Positions 18,205 to 27,487 of a stretch of 64,000 nt of DNA are shown here, piece after piece; position 1 is the first letter of the stretch; every line of letters starts with the position of its first letter. The translations under genes and the position numbers were made by a program. The stretch spans positions 496,001 to 560,000 of the forward strand of contig NZ_SLXW01000004.1 of NCBI RefSeq assembly GCF_004341085.1. The letters are read 5' to 3'. This DNA is from Sphingomonas sp. PP-CE-1G-424. Lineage in GTDB: Bacteria; Pseudomonadota; Alphaproteobacteria; Sphingomonadales; Sphingomonadaceae. The notes beneath the pieces were generated by a model. That model searched no databases. It worked only from the letters and a program-made list of their open reading frames with translations, and was not told the origin of the DNA.

Positions 18205-19304
18205 GCGCGTTCATACCCCTCGACCATCGCGGTTAGCGAGAACAGCCGCGTCACCCGGTCGCGGCATGCGGTGCGCGGGATCGCGGTAGCACGGTCGATC
18301 GCCTGCGCGAGCGAGGCGGCGTCGGTCGCGAGCGCGCCGCAATCGCCCACCACCTCGCGCATCGCACCGCGGTCCAGCGCAGCAACGGGAACGCCGCACG
18401 CCAGCGCCTCGGCGGCGATCAGCCCGAACGGCTCGTCCCACATCGGTGTCGATAGCAATACCGATGCCGTACCGATCGCCTCGACCAGCGCGTCGCCGCC
18501 CAGATGACCACGATAGACGCGGGCGTGATCGAGCAGCGGCGCCACCTGGTCGCTGAAATAATCCATGCAGTCGATCGGCCCGACCACGTCCAGTTCGACC
18601 CCGGCCAAGGTCGCCGCCTCGAGCGCGACCGCGGTGCCCTTGTTCGGGGTGATGCGGCCCGCCCAGATCGCCCGGCCATCGCCGACGGATCGAAACCGCC
18701 ACCGGGCCGTATCGATGCCGTTGTGGACCACCGACACCGTGGCCGGCGGCGTCGTCCACCATGTGGCGAGATGCGCGTGCGATGTCACGGTCTGCCGCAG
18801 CCAGTCCGCGCTGGTATCCGCGATCGCGTTCGCCAGACCGGCAAACGGGGGCACGTGGAGCGACGTCACCATTGCCGTGCGGTCGCGCTTCGCCAGGACA
18901 TGCAGCGTCGGGTGCATCGTGTTGTTGTGGACGATGTCGTACGCGCCCGCGCCGATCGCCTCCCATGCCCGCCCGAACGCCGCATCCTGGAACGCGGTCA
19001 GTTGCGGCGTGCCGTGCCACTGCGCCCAGGGCAGGACCGCTTCATAGTGGCGCTCGGCGATCGGGTGCAGGGGCAGCGCCGGGTCGCTGTCGCCGCTGGC
19101 GAACAGCGTGACGTCGTGCCCGCGCGCCACCAGCGCGGTGACGAGCTGATGGCAATGCGCTTCCATGCCACCCATGAACGGCATCGCGATCGGGTGCCGC
19201 AGATGGGCGATGACGGCGATCCGCAAGGGGGCGTGGCGATGGGCCGGCTCAACCGAACCGTCATCGGTGGTCGTCGTGCTGCTGTCGAAATCGTTGAGTG
19301 TCAT
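18138..19304 (-). CDS. Family 4 glycosyltransferase
   Basis: A 388-residue GT4 enzyme: LRIAVIAHLRHPIAMPFMGGMEAHCHQL at the acceptor side, VVHNGIDTARW, AGRITPNKGT at the donor site, and the EX7E pair in EPFGLIAAEALACGVPV. The N-terminal 35 residues (Asp/Ser/Thr-rich) are probably disordered. The start at 19304 is the last ATG before the family core; longer frames run upstream without family support and no clear ribosome site was seen. It converges on the GT2 gene with a 67-base coding overlap, so it belongs to the same block but a different transcript. Confidence 0.85.
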   Translation of the reverse strand: MTLNDFDSSTTTTDDGSVEPAHRHAPLRIAVIAHLRHPIAMPFMGGMEAHCHQLVTALVARGHDVTLFASGDSDPALPLHPIAERHYEAVLPWAQWHGTPQLTAFQDAAFGRAWEAIGAGAYDIVHNNTMHPTLHVLAKRDRTAMVTSLHVPPFAGLANAIADTSADWLRQTVTSHAHLATWWTTPPATVSVVHNGIDTARWRFRSVGDGRAIWAGRITPNKGTAVALEAATLAGVELDVVGPIDCMDYFSDQVAPLLDHARVYRGHLGGDALVEAIGTASVLLSTPMWDEPFGLIAAEALACGVPVAALDRGAMREVVGDCGALATDAASLAQAIDRATAIPRTACRDRVTRLFSLTAMVEGYERAYAAAIAGARASSCASTTEVLA

Positions 19305-19416
19305 AGCGGAGGAACCCACGACCGAAAGGATTGTGCCCGGACGTCGAGTGTGTGCTCGTACCGACTTGCCCGAAATCGTCGAACGATACGCCGGGCCGAC
19401 GTCAAGCAGCCAGTGC

Positions 19417-19580
19417 CACGCGGGACCTATTTGCGGCCAGTTAGGAAGGCGTTGGGCTTGTGCGGTCGCCGCACTGCTCATCACCGTCGACCGCACTGCG
19501 CGTTGGACCCAAGCTTGCTGCCCGTAGCCATATTCCCGCTCGTGTGTTGTTCCGAATTCGAAGCCGATGACGGTTGGTTC
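19417..19580. repeat. Dispersed repeat, copy A
   Basis: About 164 bases, strongly similar to 44849-45001 (copy B). Both share, in order, GGACCTATT, CGGCCA, GCGTTG, GTCGACCGCACTGCG, AAGCTTGCTGC, CGCTCGTGT, GAATTCGAAG and GGTTGGTTC; copy A has about 8-11 extra bases in the middle. No reading frame is clearly shared, so this looks like a non-coding element or a transposon remnant. Confidence 0.75.
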
Positions 19581-19749
19581 TACAAGGGACCTATGAAAGG
19601 ATGTTCGAAAACGTCCGCTAAGCTCACGGCGGCCTGTTTGGTAGCCTACTACAGCGTGATCATGCTGACGAGTCAGTGGCTGCCGGGAGGACCTGTCCTA
19701 CCATTACCGCTGGTCTTGCTCGGGGATGGAACGGCGATAGACTTGAACG

Positions 19750-20808
19750 ATGCGACCCCCGAACTCGAACCCGCGTCGAAACCAGCCGGCGACCAAGGCC
19801 GCATGGTCGGCCATTGCTGCGGGCGATTCCGCGTCTATGCCAAGCGACGCGCTAGACCCTGCACGGGCAAGGCTGGGTGCTTGGGCGCTCTATCTTGGTC
19901 TGCTGGCAAGCGTGGCCATGCTGATCATCGGTGCGATCTTCGAGATCGGTCCGTTCGCCTGGAGCGAGGGGCTCGTGGATCGTCTGTTCGGGTACGATAG
20001 CGTCACGGTGGCCGGGCTCCCCGTGGTCGCGCTCCCCGTGGTCGCGCTCACCTTTTGGTTGCCGCATGCGGTCCTGCGGTGGCTTCCCCGCCGTCCGGAA
20101 CGCTCGTTTCTGTGCGGCATGCAGGACGCGCTCGATCCGAAACGCAATCCAAACTGGCGGTCGCGCTTGCCCAACAGCACGCAGAAAGCGCGGTCCTTAC
20201 GCCGCAACCGCGCAGGTGCGCTTATCGCGGCGGGGGTTTTCGCCGTGGCCGCGGCGGCCGGCTATGTCCTCTTCGGCCGGACGCCACCAGATGCGGGCAG
20301 ATCGTTGCCGAGGCTGACGATAGCGGCACTCGCCAGCAAAGGTGGGGGCGAGATGCCACGCTATGCACGGCTAGCCGACGCGCTGCCGGGTTACGATCAG
20401 GCATGGCTACGGCGCTGGAATACGCGAACGAGCAGCTACGAGGACGATTACCTGCCGCTCCGCGCGCCAGGCCAATCCCCGACCGATCCGGTCACCGTCG
20501 TGATGCTGGCAAGCTATCCTGCCAGCGGAGCCGGGCCCGAAGCCAATCCGCCGGTTCCTCCGATCGAGGGGGCACTTTTGATGGCGCGCCTGCCGACGTG
20601 GATGCGCGCCAGGATGAGGGAGCACGGCTTCGAACTGGCCGAGAATGCGGTGTTGCTGCGGCGTATGGCGCTGGAGGGGCGCATGCCCGCCGCGGACGAC
20701 GTCGGGCAGGTATTGTCGATTATTTTTGGCGGTACGCTGACCCTCTTCTGCCTGATGATGGCTTGGCTGTGGACGCGTGCGCTGCGCGCGATGCTGCGTG
20801 AGCGGTGA
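19750..20808 (+). CDS. Hypothetical membrane protein
   Basis: Up to 352 residues, not recognised. Predicted membrane segments lie at about residues 42-64 (WALYLGLLASVAMLIIGAIF), 85-108, 152-173 (AGALIAAGVFAVAAAAGYVLF) and 322-342 (VLSIIFGGTLTLFCLMMAWLW). The region between the third and fourth (about 175-320) is probably extracytoplasmic. A 15-base tandem duplication codes for LPVVALPVVA near residue 92. The start is uncertain: ATG 19750 gives the full length, ATG 19837 removes 29 polar residues; neither has a good ribosome site. Confidence 0.65.
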   Translation: MRPPNSNPRRNQPATKAAWSAIAAGDSASMPSDALDPARARLGAWALYLGLLASVAMLIIGAIFEIGPFAWSEGLVDRLFGYDSVTVAGLPVVALPVVALTFWLPHAVLRWLPRRPERSFLCGMQDALDPKRNPNWRSRLPNSTQKARSLRRNRAGALIAAGVFAVAAAAGYVLFGRTPPDAGRSLPRLTIAALASKGGGEMPRYARLADALPGYDQAWLRRWNTRTSSYEDDYLPLRAPGQSPTDPVTVVMLASYPASGAGPEANPPVPPIEGALLMARLPTWMRARMREHGFELAENAVLLRRMALEGRMPAADDVGQVLSIIFGGTLTLFCLMMAWLWTRALRAMLRER

Positions 20809-21191
20809 ACGCCGCTACGCCGGCGCGACAATCGGCACCTCTGTCAGAGCCGCGCGCAGCGGGGCCGTGTCGACTTCGCGGCTCACCTTGATCACGCCGA
20901 GCTACGCGGAGATGCGCAAGGTTGCAGTACGACAGCGCCGTCGACCTCGACGTTGCTTTCCTCCACGAGCCGCAAGCACGCCGTACCCTTGTCGTTGGGC
21001 GTTCGCGGCGAGCGCGGGCGGCGGAAACGATGTCAGTTCGGCAACCAAGGTACCGATCAGGATGAACTGATGGTGGTACCCAAGGATATTTCTCTCGAGG
21101 TAGCGATGGTGTCGACAGGACCACTTCCGATTGACGAACAGCGACGTTCAATTCAGGATCTTCGACAGCGGTCGAGACCGCCGGGGGTATC
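20809..21191. other. Intergenic region before creD
   Basis: 383 bases without a supported gene. It presumably holds the creD promoter; no regulator site was recognised. Confidence 0.4.
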
Positions 21192-22559
21192 ATGATCAAG
21201 TTTTCGTCTTCGTCGAAGCGCACGACGCCGGGGCGCAAGCTCGCCATGACCATCCTGCTGGGGCTGTTGCTGTCCATACCGCTCTTCGCCACCTACCTGC
21301 TGGTCTATGACCGCGAGAGCCAGTCGCAGGTCGCGCGCACGTCGATCGTCGAGGGTTGGGGTGGCCCGCAGCGCATCGCCGGGCCGTTCCTGGTCATTCC
21401 GTTCAGCCGCGTGGTGACGCGCGATGCGGTCGAAAGTGGGCGCACCGTCCGACGGACCGATCGTGAGGACAAACTGTTGTTCGTCGCGCCGACGCGCTCG
21501 GCGATCCGCACGAGGATCGATGCGGAACGGCGGCATCGCTCGATCTACGAAGCGGTGGTCTATCGCTCGCGCGTCCAGATCGCCGGCCAGTTTCGCCTGC
21601 CCGACTTCGCGACACTGAACATCCCGCCGGACAGCCTGCGCCTGGCGGATGCGGAGATCCGCGTCGGGATCGGCAACGCCAAGGGACTGGCGGGGTCGCG
21701 GCCGGCGATCCGCGTCGACGGCCGGACGCTACCGTTGATCCCGGGGGCCAGCCTGGCGACGACGAGCGGCAGCGGCTTCACCGGGCGGGGGCCGATCGCG
21801 GCAGGCGTCGGGGTAGCAAACGCGGCGTTGATGTTCGATGTCGCGTTCGATCTGCGTGGCAGCGACGAACTCTCGTTCCTGCCCTCTGCCGAACAGACCA
21901 GCATCGACGCGATCTCCGCCTGGCCGCACCCGTCGTTCACCGGGGCCTTCCTGCCGAACCGGACACCAGGAGCATCGGCGTTTCCGGCGAACTGGCAGAT
22001 CGGCAATCTTGCGCTGAACCGGCCGGTCGTGACGATCGGCGAGCAGGAGATGGGGGCGGACGAAGCGGTGACGATCGGGCTGCTCGATCCGATCAATCTC
22101 TATTCTCAGGTCAATCGCGCGACCAAATACGGCTTCATGTTCATCGGCTTTACATTCCTCGCACTGCTGATGTTCGACATCATCGGCGGCGCGCCGGTGC
22201 CGGGCGTCGCCTATCTGTTGATCGGCGCCGGACTGGTGCTGTTCTTCATTCTGCTGCTGGCGCTCGCCGAAGTGATCGGGTTCCTCGGCGCCTATCTGGT
22301 CGCCAGCCTCGCGGTCGTCGCGCTGATCAGCAGCTATTCTGCGGCGATCCTGCACAGCTGGCGGCGCGCGGGCGTGGTCGCGGCGCTGCTCGCCGGGCTC
22401 TACGCGGTCCTTTACGTTCTGCTCAGCCTCGAAGCCTATTCGCTGCTGATCGGCTCGGGCATGCTGTTCGCTGCGCTGGCGGGCGTGATGTACGCCACCC
22501 GTCGGATCGACTGGGGCGGCGTCGCGGCATCCGACGAAGAGGATGCCGCGCTCGGCTAG
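21192..22559 (+). CDS. creD: CreD-family inner membrane protein
   Basis: A 455-residue protein of the CreD family, linked to envelope integrity and, in other bacteria, to the CreBC two-component response. It has an N-terminal membrane helix (about 19-40), then SQSQVARTSIVEGWGGPQRIAGPFLVIPF, which is the family signature, a large periplasmic part (about 45-300) and a C-terminal bundle of five or six helices (about 315-440). Length matches E. coli CreD (450). No CreB/CreC genes are in the window, so its control here is unknown. Confidence 0.92.
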   Translation: MIKFSSSSKRTTPGRKLAMTILLGLLLSIPLFATYLLVYDRESQSQVARTSIVEGWGGPQRIAGPFLVIPFSRVVTRDAVESGRTVRRTDREDKLLFVAPTRSAIRTRIDAERRHRSIYEAVVYRSRVQIAGQFRLPDFATLNIPPDSLRLADAEIRVGIGNAKGLAGSRPAIRVDGRTLPLIPGASLATTSGSGFTGRGPIAAGVGVANAALMFDVAFDLRGSDELSFLPSAEQTSIDAISAWPHPSFTGAFLPNRTPGASAFPANWQIGNLALNRPVVTIGEQEMGADEAVTIGLLDPINLYSQVNRATKYGFMFIGFTFLALLMFDIIGGAPVPGVAYLLIGAGLVLFFILLLALAEVIGFLGAYLVASLAVVALISSYSAAILHSWRRAGVVAALLAGLYAVLYVLLSLEAYSLLIGSGMLFAALAGVMYATRRIDWGGVAASDEEDAALG

Positions 22560-22569
22560 GCGATAGGTC

Positions 22570-23298
22570 TCAACGCTGCGATTCCGCAAATTCCAGGGCA
22601 TCGCCGATCGTGTCCAGCGTCGGCACCGCACGCGCGGGCAAGGTCTTCCAGCGGACCTTGCCGAGGGTTTCGTCCTCGATCGTGCCGGTCGTGACCTTGG
22701 CCCGGTGGGTCAGATAATTCGCGCTGAACAGTTCGGTCTCGCCACTGCCGCGGTGGGTGTAGTCGCGGTCGAAGCCAATGAGCCGGAAGTGCGCGCCGTC
22801 CCATCGGAACGACAGGGTGTTGGTGCTGGTCCCCCAGCCGCCCATGCTGCGCCAGACACCCAGCCGAAGACGGATGATGCCGGCGCTGACCGTCAGGCCG
22901 TCCTCGCCAAGTGGATCGTCCATATACGGATCTTCGAGCCGCGGGATGACGGCGGCGTTGACGACCCGCAGCGTGTATCCAGCCGGAGCACCAACCGCAG
23001 CGATTAGCACGCGCGGGTTGGTATCGAGCGGCCCTCCTCCGCCATCATTACCGATCACGCAACGTTTGTCCGTACCCCTCAGCACCGCGACGATATCGGG
23101 ACGGCCGTCCTTGTCGACGTCGGCTCGCACGGATCGTTCCACCTTCCACCCGGGCGGGGCGAAGCCTGCGGCGGAGGCGGCGACACGTCCGGGTTTCGGT
23201 AACGCGGGCAGCGTCATCTGCGGAATTTCCAGCGCCTCGCCGGGCGAGGACGGTTGGGTTACAGCGATGCAGATCGCAGCGGCAGCAAGAGCAGGCAT
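22570..23298 (-). CDS. Hypothetical secreted protein with DVDKDGRPD repeat-like motif
   Basis: A 242-residue protein with a short signal peptide (MPALAAAAICIAVTQ). The motif ADVDKDGRPDIVAVLRG resembles the calcium-binding turn of FG-GAP/VCBS-type proteins. The rest (WGTSTNTLSFRWDGAHFRLIGFDRDYTHRGSGETELFSANYLT) matches a group of uncharacterised periplasmic proteins whose function is not known to me. It converges on creD with a 10-base gap. The ATG at 23298 was chosen because it directly precedes the hydrophobic signal. Confidence 0.7.
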   Translation of the reverse strand: MPALAAAAICIAVTQPSSPGEALEIPQMTLPALPKPGRVAASAAGFAPPGWKVERSVRADVDKDGRPDIVAVLRGTDKRCVIGNDGGGGPLDTNPRVLIAAVGAPAGYTLRVVNAAVIPRLEDPYMDDPLGEDGLTVSAGIIRLRLGVWRSMGGWGTSTNTLSFRWDGAHFRLIGFDRDYTHRGSGETELFSANYLTHRAKVTTGTIEDETLGKVRWKTLPARAVPTLDTIGDALEFAESQR

Positions 23299-23706
23299 TG
23301 TCGCGTATCCTGTCGACGGGGGGCATACGGGCGGCGGTTTGAGCACGAGCAGACGTTCGACCCGACGTACCAACTTCCGCAGTCTACAGCCGCACCGACC
23401 GGATCAGAAGCACGCGCTGGGGAATTCGACAAAGACTTTGCAGCGGCAGCTTGGACGATACGGTGATTGCCGGCATCGTCACGCTGCATGGCATCAGCAG
23501 AGCGATGTATGCAGGGCCGGCTGCTTGAACATAAGGCTTCCAGCTGGTTTGAGACAGGCAGGACCGGGCCGCCGCGCTACGCTTTTTTCGCGGTCGAGGG
23601 CGATGGGATCACTGCAAGCGGCGGCTTTACGGTTTCGATGAAGGCGTGGTCCTATCCCTGCGCGGATAGGACTGCTCATACGGTCATGTAGAACGCCGCA
23701 CCGTCA
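23299..23706. other. Intergenic region
   Basis: About 408 bases without a supported gene or site. Confidence 0.4.
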
Positions 23707-24237
23707 TCATGGTCGGCGCGCTGTAGCGCGCACACGCCCCTTGCGGTCGATCACGGCCCAACGTCCGCCGCCCATAGTGGAATGTTCGTCGTCGAGCCTG
23801 TGCTCCTTGCATCCGGTGCAGACCTCGGCCCGACCATGATCGAACGGATAGCCCCAGTCATATCCGGTCACGATAACGGGACGCAGGGCGTGATCATAAT
23901 AGACGAGCTTGCCGTGGCGAAGTCCGCGTACCAGCCCCTCCTTGAAATAGTCCGCGCCGTTGTCGAGGATGAAGACGCTCACGGCTCGCCCGTCGCGCCT
24001 GACATAGGCGATCCCGCCGCCGGTTCCGGCACCGCCTATCCGGACCTCCGCCAGACCGCCTTCGAAGGTCATCCGGGCGAGATGTGCGGGGTCGATATGC
24101 GGGACGTCATCCGCGATCCGTGCGCAGGGCCCGTGTGGTTCCAATTCGCCGCCCTGCGCCGCATAGGCGCAATCTAGCGGAAAGGCCGCGGCTGGCGGGG
24201 AGGCCGCAAGCAGCGTCACGGTGAGCACGGCGATCAC
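23707..24237 (-). CDS. Secreted WG-repeat-like protein
   Basis: About 176 residues with a signal peptide (GTG start, VIAVLTVTLLAASPPAAAF). The mature part has two conserved Cys pairs (DCAYAAQGG...CARI and CTGC) and WG-repeat-like segments: GLVRGLRHGKLVYYDHALRPVIVTGYDWGYPF and GGRWAVIDRKGRV. WG repeats are common in bacterial secreted proteins of unknown role. A longer frame reaches upstream to 24465, but those residues have no secretory or family features, so the start is set at GTG 24237. Confidence 0.65.
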   Translation of the reverse strand: MIAVLTVTLLAASPPAAAFPLDCAYAAQGGELEPHGPCARIADDVPHIDPAHLARMTFEGGLAEVRIGGAGTGGGIAYVRRDGRAVSVFILDNGADYFKEGLVRGLRHGKLVYYDHALRPVIVTGYDWGYPFDHGRAEVCTGCKEHRLDDEHSTMGGGRWAVIDRKGRVRATARRP

Positions 24238-24406
24238 GATACCCGGTCTTCCGGCGCGGCCTGCGGATCGCTCTTGAACCCGGCGATAGTCATGCGGAAA
24301 CTTCCCTGCCGTTTGAAACGTGTCCGAACATCGATACCGCCGTAACAGTCGTCCGTGCCGATATGCCGCATTGACCCAAGATAAGCGACCGCGCCATGAT
24401 GACGTC

Positions 24407-25546
24407 ATGCGCGACGCCTTCATCACTCGCACGGCCCAGTTCTTGCCTGGGCCCCCGATCAGCAACGCGATGATGGGCGATCATATCGGCCACCTGTCCC
24501 CACAATCGGATCGCCTGGGACGGCTGGTGCTGCGGCAGAACCGCATTCGCACCCGCCATTATGCGATCCGGGCCGATGGCACCACCGACTGGACGCTGGC
24601 GACTCTTGCTGCGGAGGCGGTTCGCGCGCTGCTAGCGGACGCGGAGATCGACCGGCGGGAGATCGGCTATCTCGCCACCGCGACGACGCAGAACGATCTG
24701 CTGGTGCCCGGGCTGGCAAGCGGTGTCCACGCCGCGTCGGGTCTGCCGCCGCTGGAAATCGCGAGCCTGCAGAGCGTTTGCGCAAGCGCGATGATGGCAC
24801 TGAAATCGACCGCGCTGCAGATCCGTGCGGGCGAGCACCGCGCCGGTATTGCCGTCGGTGCCGAGTTTGCCAGCCGCTATTTTCGCCCCGGCCAATATCG
24901 CGGCACGGCCACGCTAGGCGAAGACGGCACGCTGCCTGCCGACGCCGAATTCCTGCGCTGGACCTTGAGCGACGGCGCGGCTGCGTTGGTCGTCGAGGAT
25001 CGGCCGGCACAGAGCGGCCTGTCGCTGCGCATCGACTGGATATCGGTGCGCTCCTTCGCCGATCGTTTCGGCCCGTGCATGACCGGCGGCAGCGCGCCCG
25101 GCCCAAGCGGCGCGGTCCTGCCGTGGAGCCTGCACGATGGCGCCGAGGCTGCCGCGCGCGCCGGCGCGTTTCAGTTGCGACAGGACGTCGACACACTGCA
25201 CCGGATGCTGCCGGTATGGCTGGGCGAATTGATGCGGCTGGTCGACGAAGGCAAGGTCGACACGGGTAAGGTCGACTGGTTCCTGTGCCATTTCTCCGCG
25301 CATTCGTTGCGCGAGGAGATGGTCCGGCTGGCCGAGCGGGCAGGGTGCATGATTCCCGAGGACCGGTGGTTCACCAACCTCTACGACAAGGGCAATGTCG
25401 GTGCGGCGGCGCTGTTCCTGCTGCTCGACGACCTGATGCGCTCGGGGCGGCTCGTACCCGGTCAACGAATCCTGTGCGCCGTGCCGGAAAGCGGCCAGTG
25501 CGTGATGGCGTATGCGGCGTTGACCGTGGTGGAGGGGGATAGATGA
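24407..25546 (+). CDS. KAS III-like beta-ketoacyl synthase
   Basis: A 379-residue thiolase-fold condensing enzyme. The triad of 3-oxoacyl-ACP synthase III is visible: C125 (SVCASAMMAL), H295 (FLCHFSAH) and N330 (DKGNVGAAA). It is longer than housekeeping FabH (about 320) and has an unusual middle insertion (FGPCMTGGSAPGPSGAVLPW), so it is probably a pathway-specific acyl-condensing or acyl-transfer enzyme. ATG 24407 was chosen as the start of the family core. Its stop overlaps the next start (ATGA). It should act in the cytosol on an acyl-ACP or acyl-CoA. Confidence 0.85.
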   Translation: MRDAFITRTAQFLPGPPISNAMMGDHIGHLSPQSDRLGRLVLRQNRIRTRHYAIRADGTTDWTLATLAAEAVRALLADAEIDRREIGYLATATTQNDLLVPGLASGVHAASGLPPLEIASLQSVCASAMMALKSTALQIRAGEHRAGIAVGAEFASRYFRPGQYRGTATLGEDGTLPADAEFLRWTLSDGAAALVVEDRPAQSGLSLRIDWISVRSFADRFGPCMTGGSAPGPSGAVLPWSLHDGAEAAARAGAFQLRQDVDTLHRMLPVWLGELMRLVDEGKVDTGKVDWFLCHFSAHSLREEMVRLAERAGCMIPEDRWFTNLYDKGNVGAAALFLLLDDLMRSGRLVPGQRILCAVPESGQCVMAYAALTVVEGDR

Positions 25547-26223
25547 GCATGACCGACCAGATCGAAGCGACCAACCGCGGCCTCGCCCGCGTTTGGATAG
25601 AATTCGAAAGCGCGCTGATCCAGGTGCCGGTGATCGCGCGTCTGACCGGTGGGCGCCTGCGCCTCGAGGAGTATCGCAGCCTGCTGCGCAACCTGCGTCA
25701 ACAGGTGGTCGAGGGTGGTCGCTGGATCAGTCGCGCCGCGTCCAGCTTCGGTCCGGCGCACGAGGACCTGCGGGCGATGTTCATCACCCATGCCGCCGCC
25801 GAGCACCGCGATTATCGCCTGCTCGAACAGAATTACGTCGCCGCCGGTGGCACGCTCGAGGAGATCCGGGCGGCGCCCAAGAATATCGGGACCGAGGCAC
25901 TGAGCGCGTTCATGTATCAGGCGGCATCGCAACCCGACCCGGTCGGTCTGCTCGGCGCGATGTTCATCATCGAAAGCCTGGGCAATCGCCTGGCCGGACC
26001 GTGGGCGGACAAGCTTGCCGCACAGCTCGACCTCGCGCCCGATGCGCTCACGTTCCTGCGGTATCATGGCGAGAACGACGTCGTGCACATGGCCGAGTTC
26101 GAGCACGCGCTGACGCTGGCGGTGGAGTCGGGCGGCGTGGCGGCATCCGCGGCGATCGTCCGCCATGCGCAAATCGTGGCGCGGCTGTACCGACTGCAGC
26201 TCGAGGAGCTGGACAATGGCTGA
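25543..26223 (+). CDS. Heme-oxygenase-like diiron oxidase (HDO)-type protein
   Basis: A 226-residue all-helical protein of the 'iron-containing redox enzyme' / TENA-PQQC fold. The H-x3-D-x2-H pattern (H175, D179, H182) matches the last metal-ligand helix of HDO enzymes such as UndA and SznF; E144 in FIIESLGN and one of H83/E87/H88 are good candidates for the others. Known HDOs use a short-lived diiron centre and O2 to hydroxylate or fragment substrates; UndA decarboxylates fatty acids to alkenes. ATGA overlap with the KAS III gene upstream and 8-base overlap with the next gene show one operon. The substrate is probably the condensing enzyme's product; this is inference. Confidence 0.8.
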   Translation: MSMTDQIEATNRGLARVWIEFESALIQVPVIARLTGGRLRLEEYRSLLRNLRQQVVEGGRWISRAASSFGPAHEDLRAMFITHAAAEHRDYRLLEQNYVAAGGTLEEIRAAPKNIGTEALSAFMYQAASQPDPVGLLGAMFIIESLGNRLAGPWADKLAAQLDLAPDALTFLRYHGENDVVHMAEFEHALTLAVESGGVAASAAIVRHAQIVARLYRLQLEELDNG

Positions 26224-27112
26224 GTATGCCGTCCCCGGCCATGATCCGAACGATCCCGATCCCTGGCTGGCGCTCGCGCTGGACCGCTCGCTACCGTTCG
26301 AGCCCATAGCCAAGGCGGCGTTGATCCGGGACCAATCCTCGCGCTGTCGCCAGTTCCTGCTTCCGCTGGTGCGGCCGTTCGCGCGGCTGACGATCATCCT
26401 CGCCCAGCTGGTCCACACGATCAGCCCGCGCTGGCCCCATGCGCCCAAGTTCCTGCACCGGTCGATCGCACTGGGCATGAAGCATTTCCTGTCGCGCGAC
26501 GCCAATCTGCTGATCCTGCGTCACTTCCACCTGGGTGCGCAGGTCCTGCGGTTTATCTCGGACAATGCCACGCCGGGTTTCCATCCGCCGCTGAAACCCA
26601 TGACGCCGCGTCGGATCGACGATGTGCGCGAGGACCTGTTCCTCAATCACGATCTCAACATCTACAATTATCTCATCGGCCTCAATCGCGAGCTGGAACG
26701 ACGCGGCACCAGCGTCGCGCGCGTCGACAGGATTGATTTCTCCGCGATCACCGACGAGATCGTGCTCGATCCGTTGCCCAACGGCCGCCTCAACATCGTC
26801 GATCTGCAGACCGCGATTGAGCTTTACACGCCGGCCTATGCGATGCTGCTGACCGATCGCGATTTCTGGCGCGCCGCCAATTCGTTACAGCTCGACGAGA
26901 CGATCGGGCTCTACGTGGCGCGGCTGACGGGCGAGGAAAAGCATCTGGCGATGATCAACAATCGCCACCCGCTCGTGCCCTTCTCGACGTTGGGTGCCGG
27001 TTTCCGGCTCGTGCTGCACGGACTGTCGACCGAGGTGCTTCACGGCTTTCTGCGCGAACTCAAAGCGCGGCAGCGCGATCAGCCGATGCCGGCTGCGACC
27101 ACCGCTCCATAA
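26216..27112 (+). CDS. Unknown protein, third gene of the KAS III-HDO operon
   Basis: A 298-residue protein that I cannot assign to a named family. Hydrophobic stretches occur at about residues 45-65 (FLLPLVRPFARLTIILAQLV) but are not clearly transmembrane. Conserved-looking features are AKAALIRDQSSRCRQFLLP, RHFHLGAQVLRFI, DLFLNHDLNIYNYLIGLN and NNRHPLVPFSTLG. It contains several His/Asp pairs that could bind metal. ATG 26216 has GAGGAG 7 bases upstream and overlaps the upstream stop by 8 bases. Because it is coupled to an HDO-type enzyme, a partner, second catalyst or membrane-associated acyl-handling role is possible. Confidence 0.7.
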   Translation: MAEYAVPGHDPNDPDPWLALALDRSLPFEPIAKAALIRDQSSRCRQFLLPLVRPFARLTIILAQLVHTISPRWPHAPKFLHRSIALGMKHFLSRDANLLILRHFHLGAQVLRFISDNATPGFHPPLKPMTPRRIDDVREDLFLNHDLNIYNYLIGLNRELERRGTSVARVDRIDFSAITDEIVLDPLPNGRLNIVDLQTAIELYTPAYAMLLTDRDFWRAANSLQLDETIGLYVARLTGEEKHLAMINNRHPLVPFSTLGAGFRLVLHGLSTEVLHGFLRELKARQRDQPMPAATTAP

Positions 27113-27487
27113 GGCTCCGAGCTTCCGCGTGCCGGGGAACGGTAAAATACCCACGGCGTCAGGTCCGTTCGGCAATGCTCGCGCCTGCACCCGAACAGAC
27201 GATCCGTATCGTCTCGCTGTACCCTTCACGAGCGGCGCTCAACCTCGGTGACAGGGTGTACCGACGGCACCCGCCGATCCAGATGAACGGCTGGTTGGCG
27301 GTGGTCTTCGTCATTCCGGCTGCTGCCTGAGCAGGGCAGTCCGCCCTGCTCGTATAGACGCTTTAGCAATGCCGCAAATGGCCTGCGATGCGCCGGCACC
27401 GTTCGCAACGTGGCATCAGATCGCCGACTGGCGCCGCTGCAGAATATCGGCTTGGGTTCGATCGATATCCCCGGCATGATCGATCCC
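27113..27487. other. Intergenic region
   Basis: About 375 bases without a supported gene. No clear terminator was found after the three-gene operon. Confidence 0.35.
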
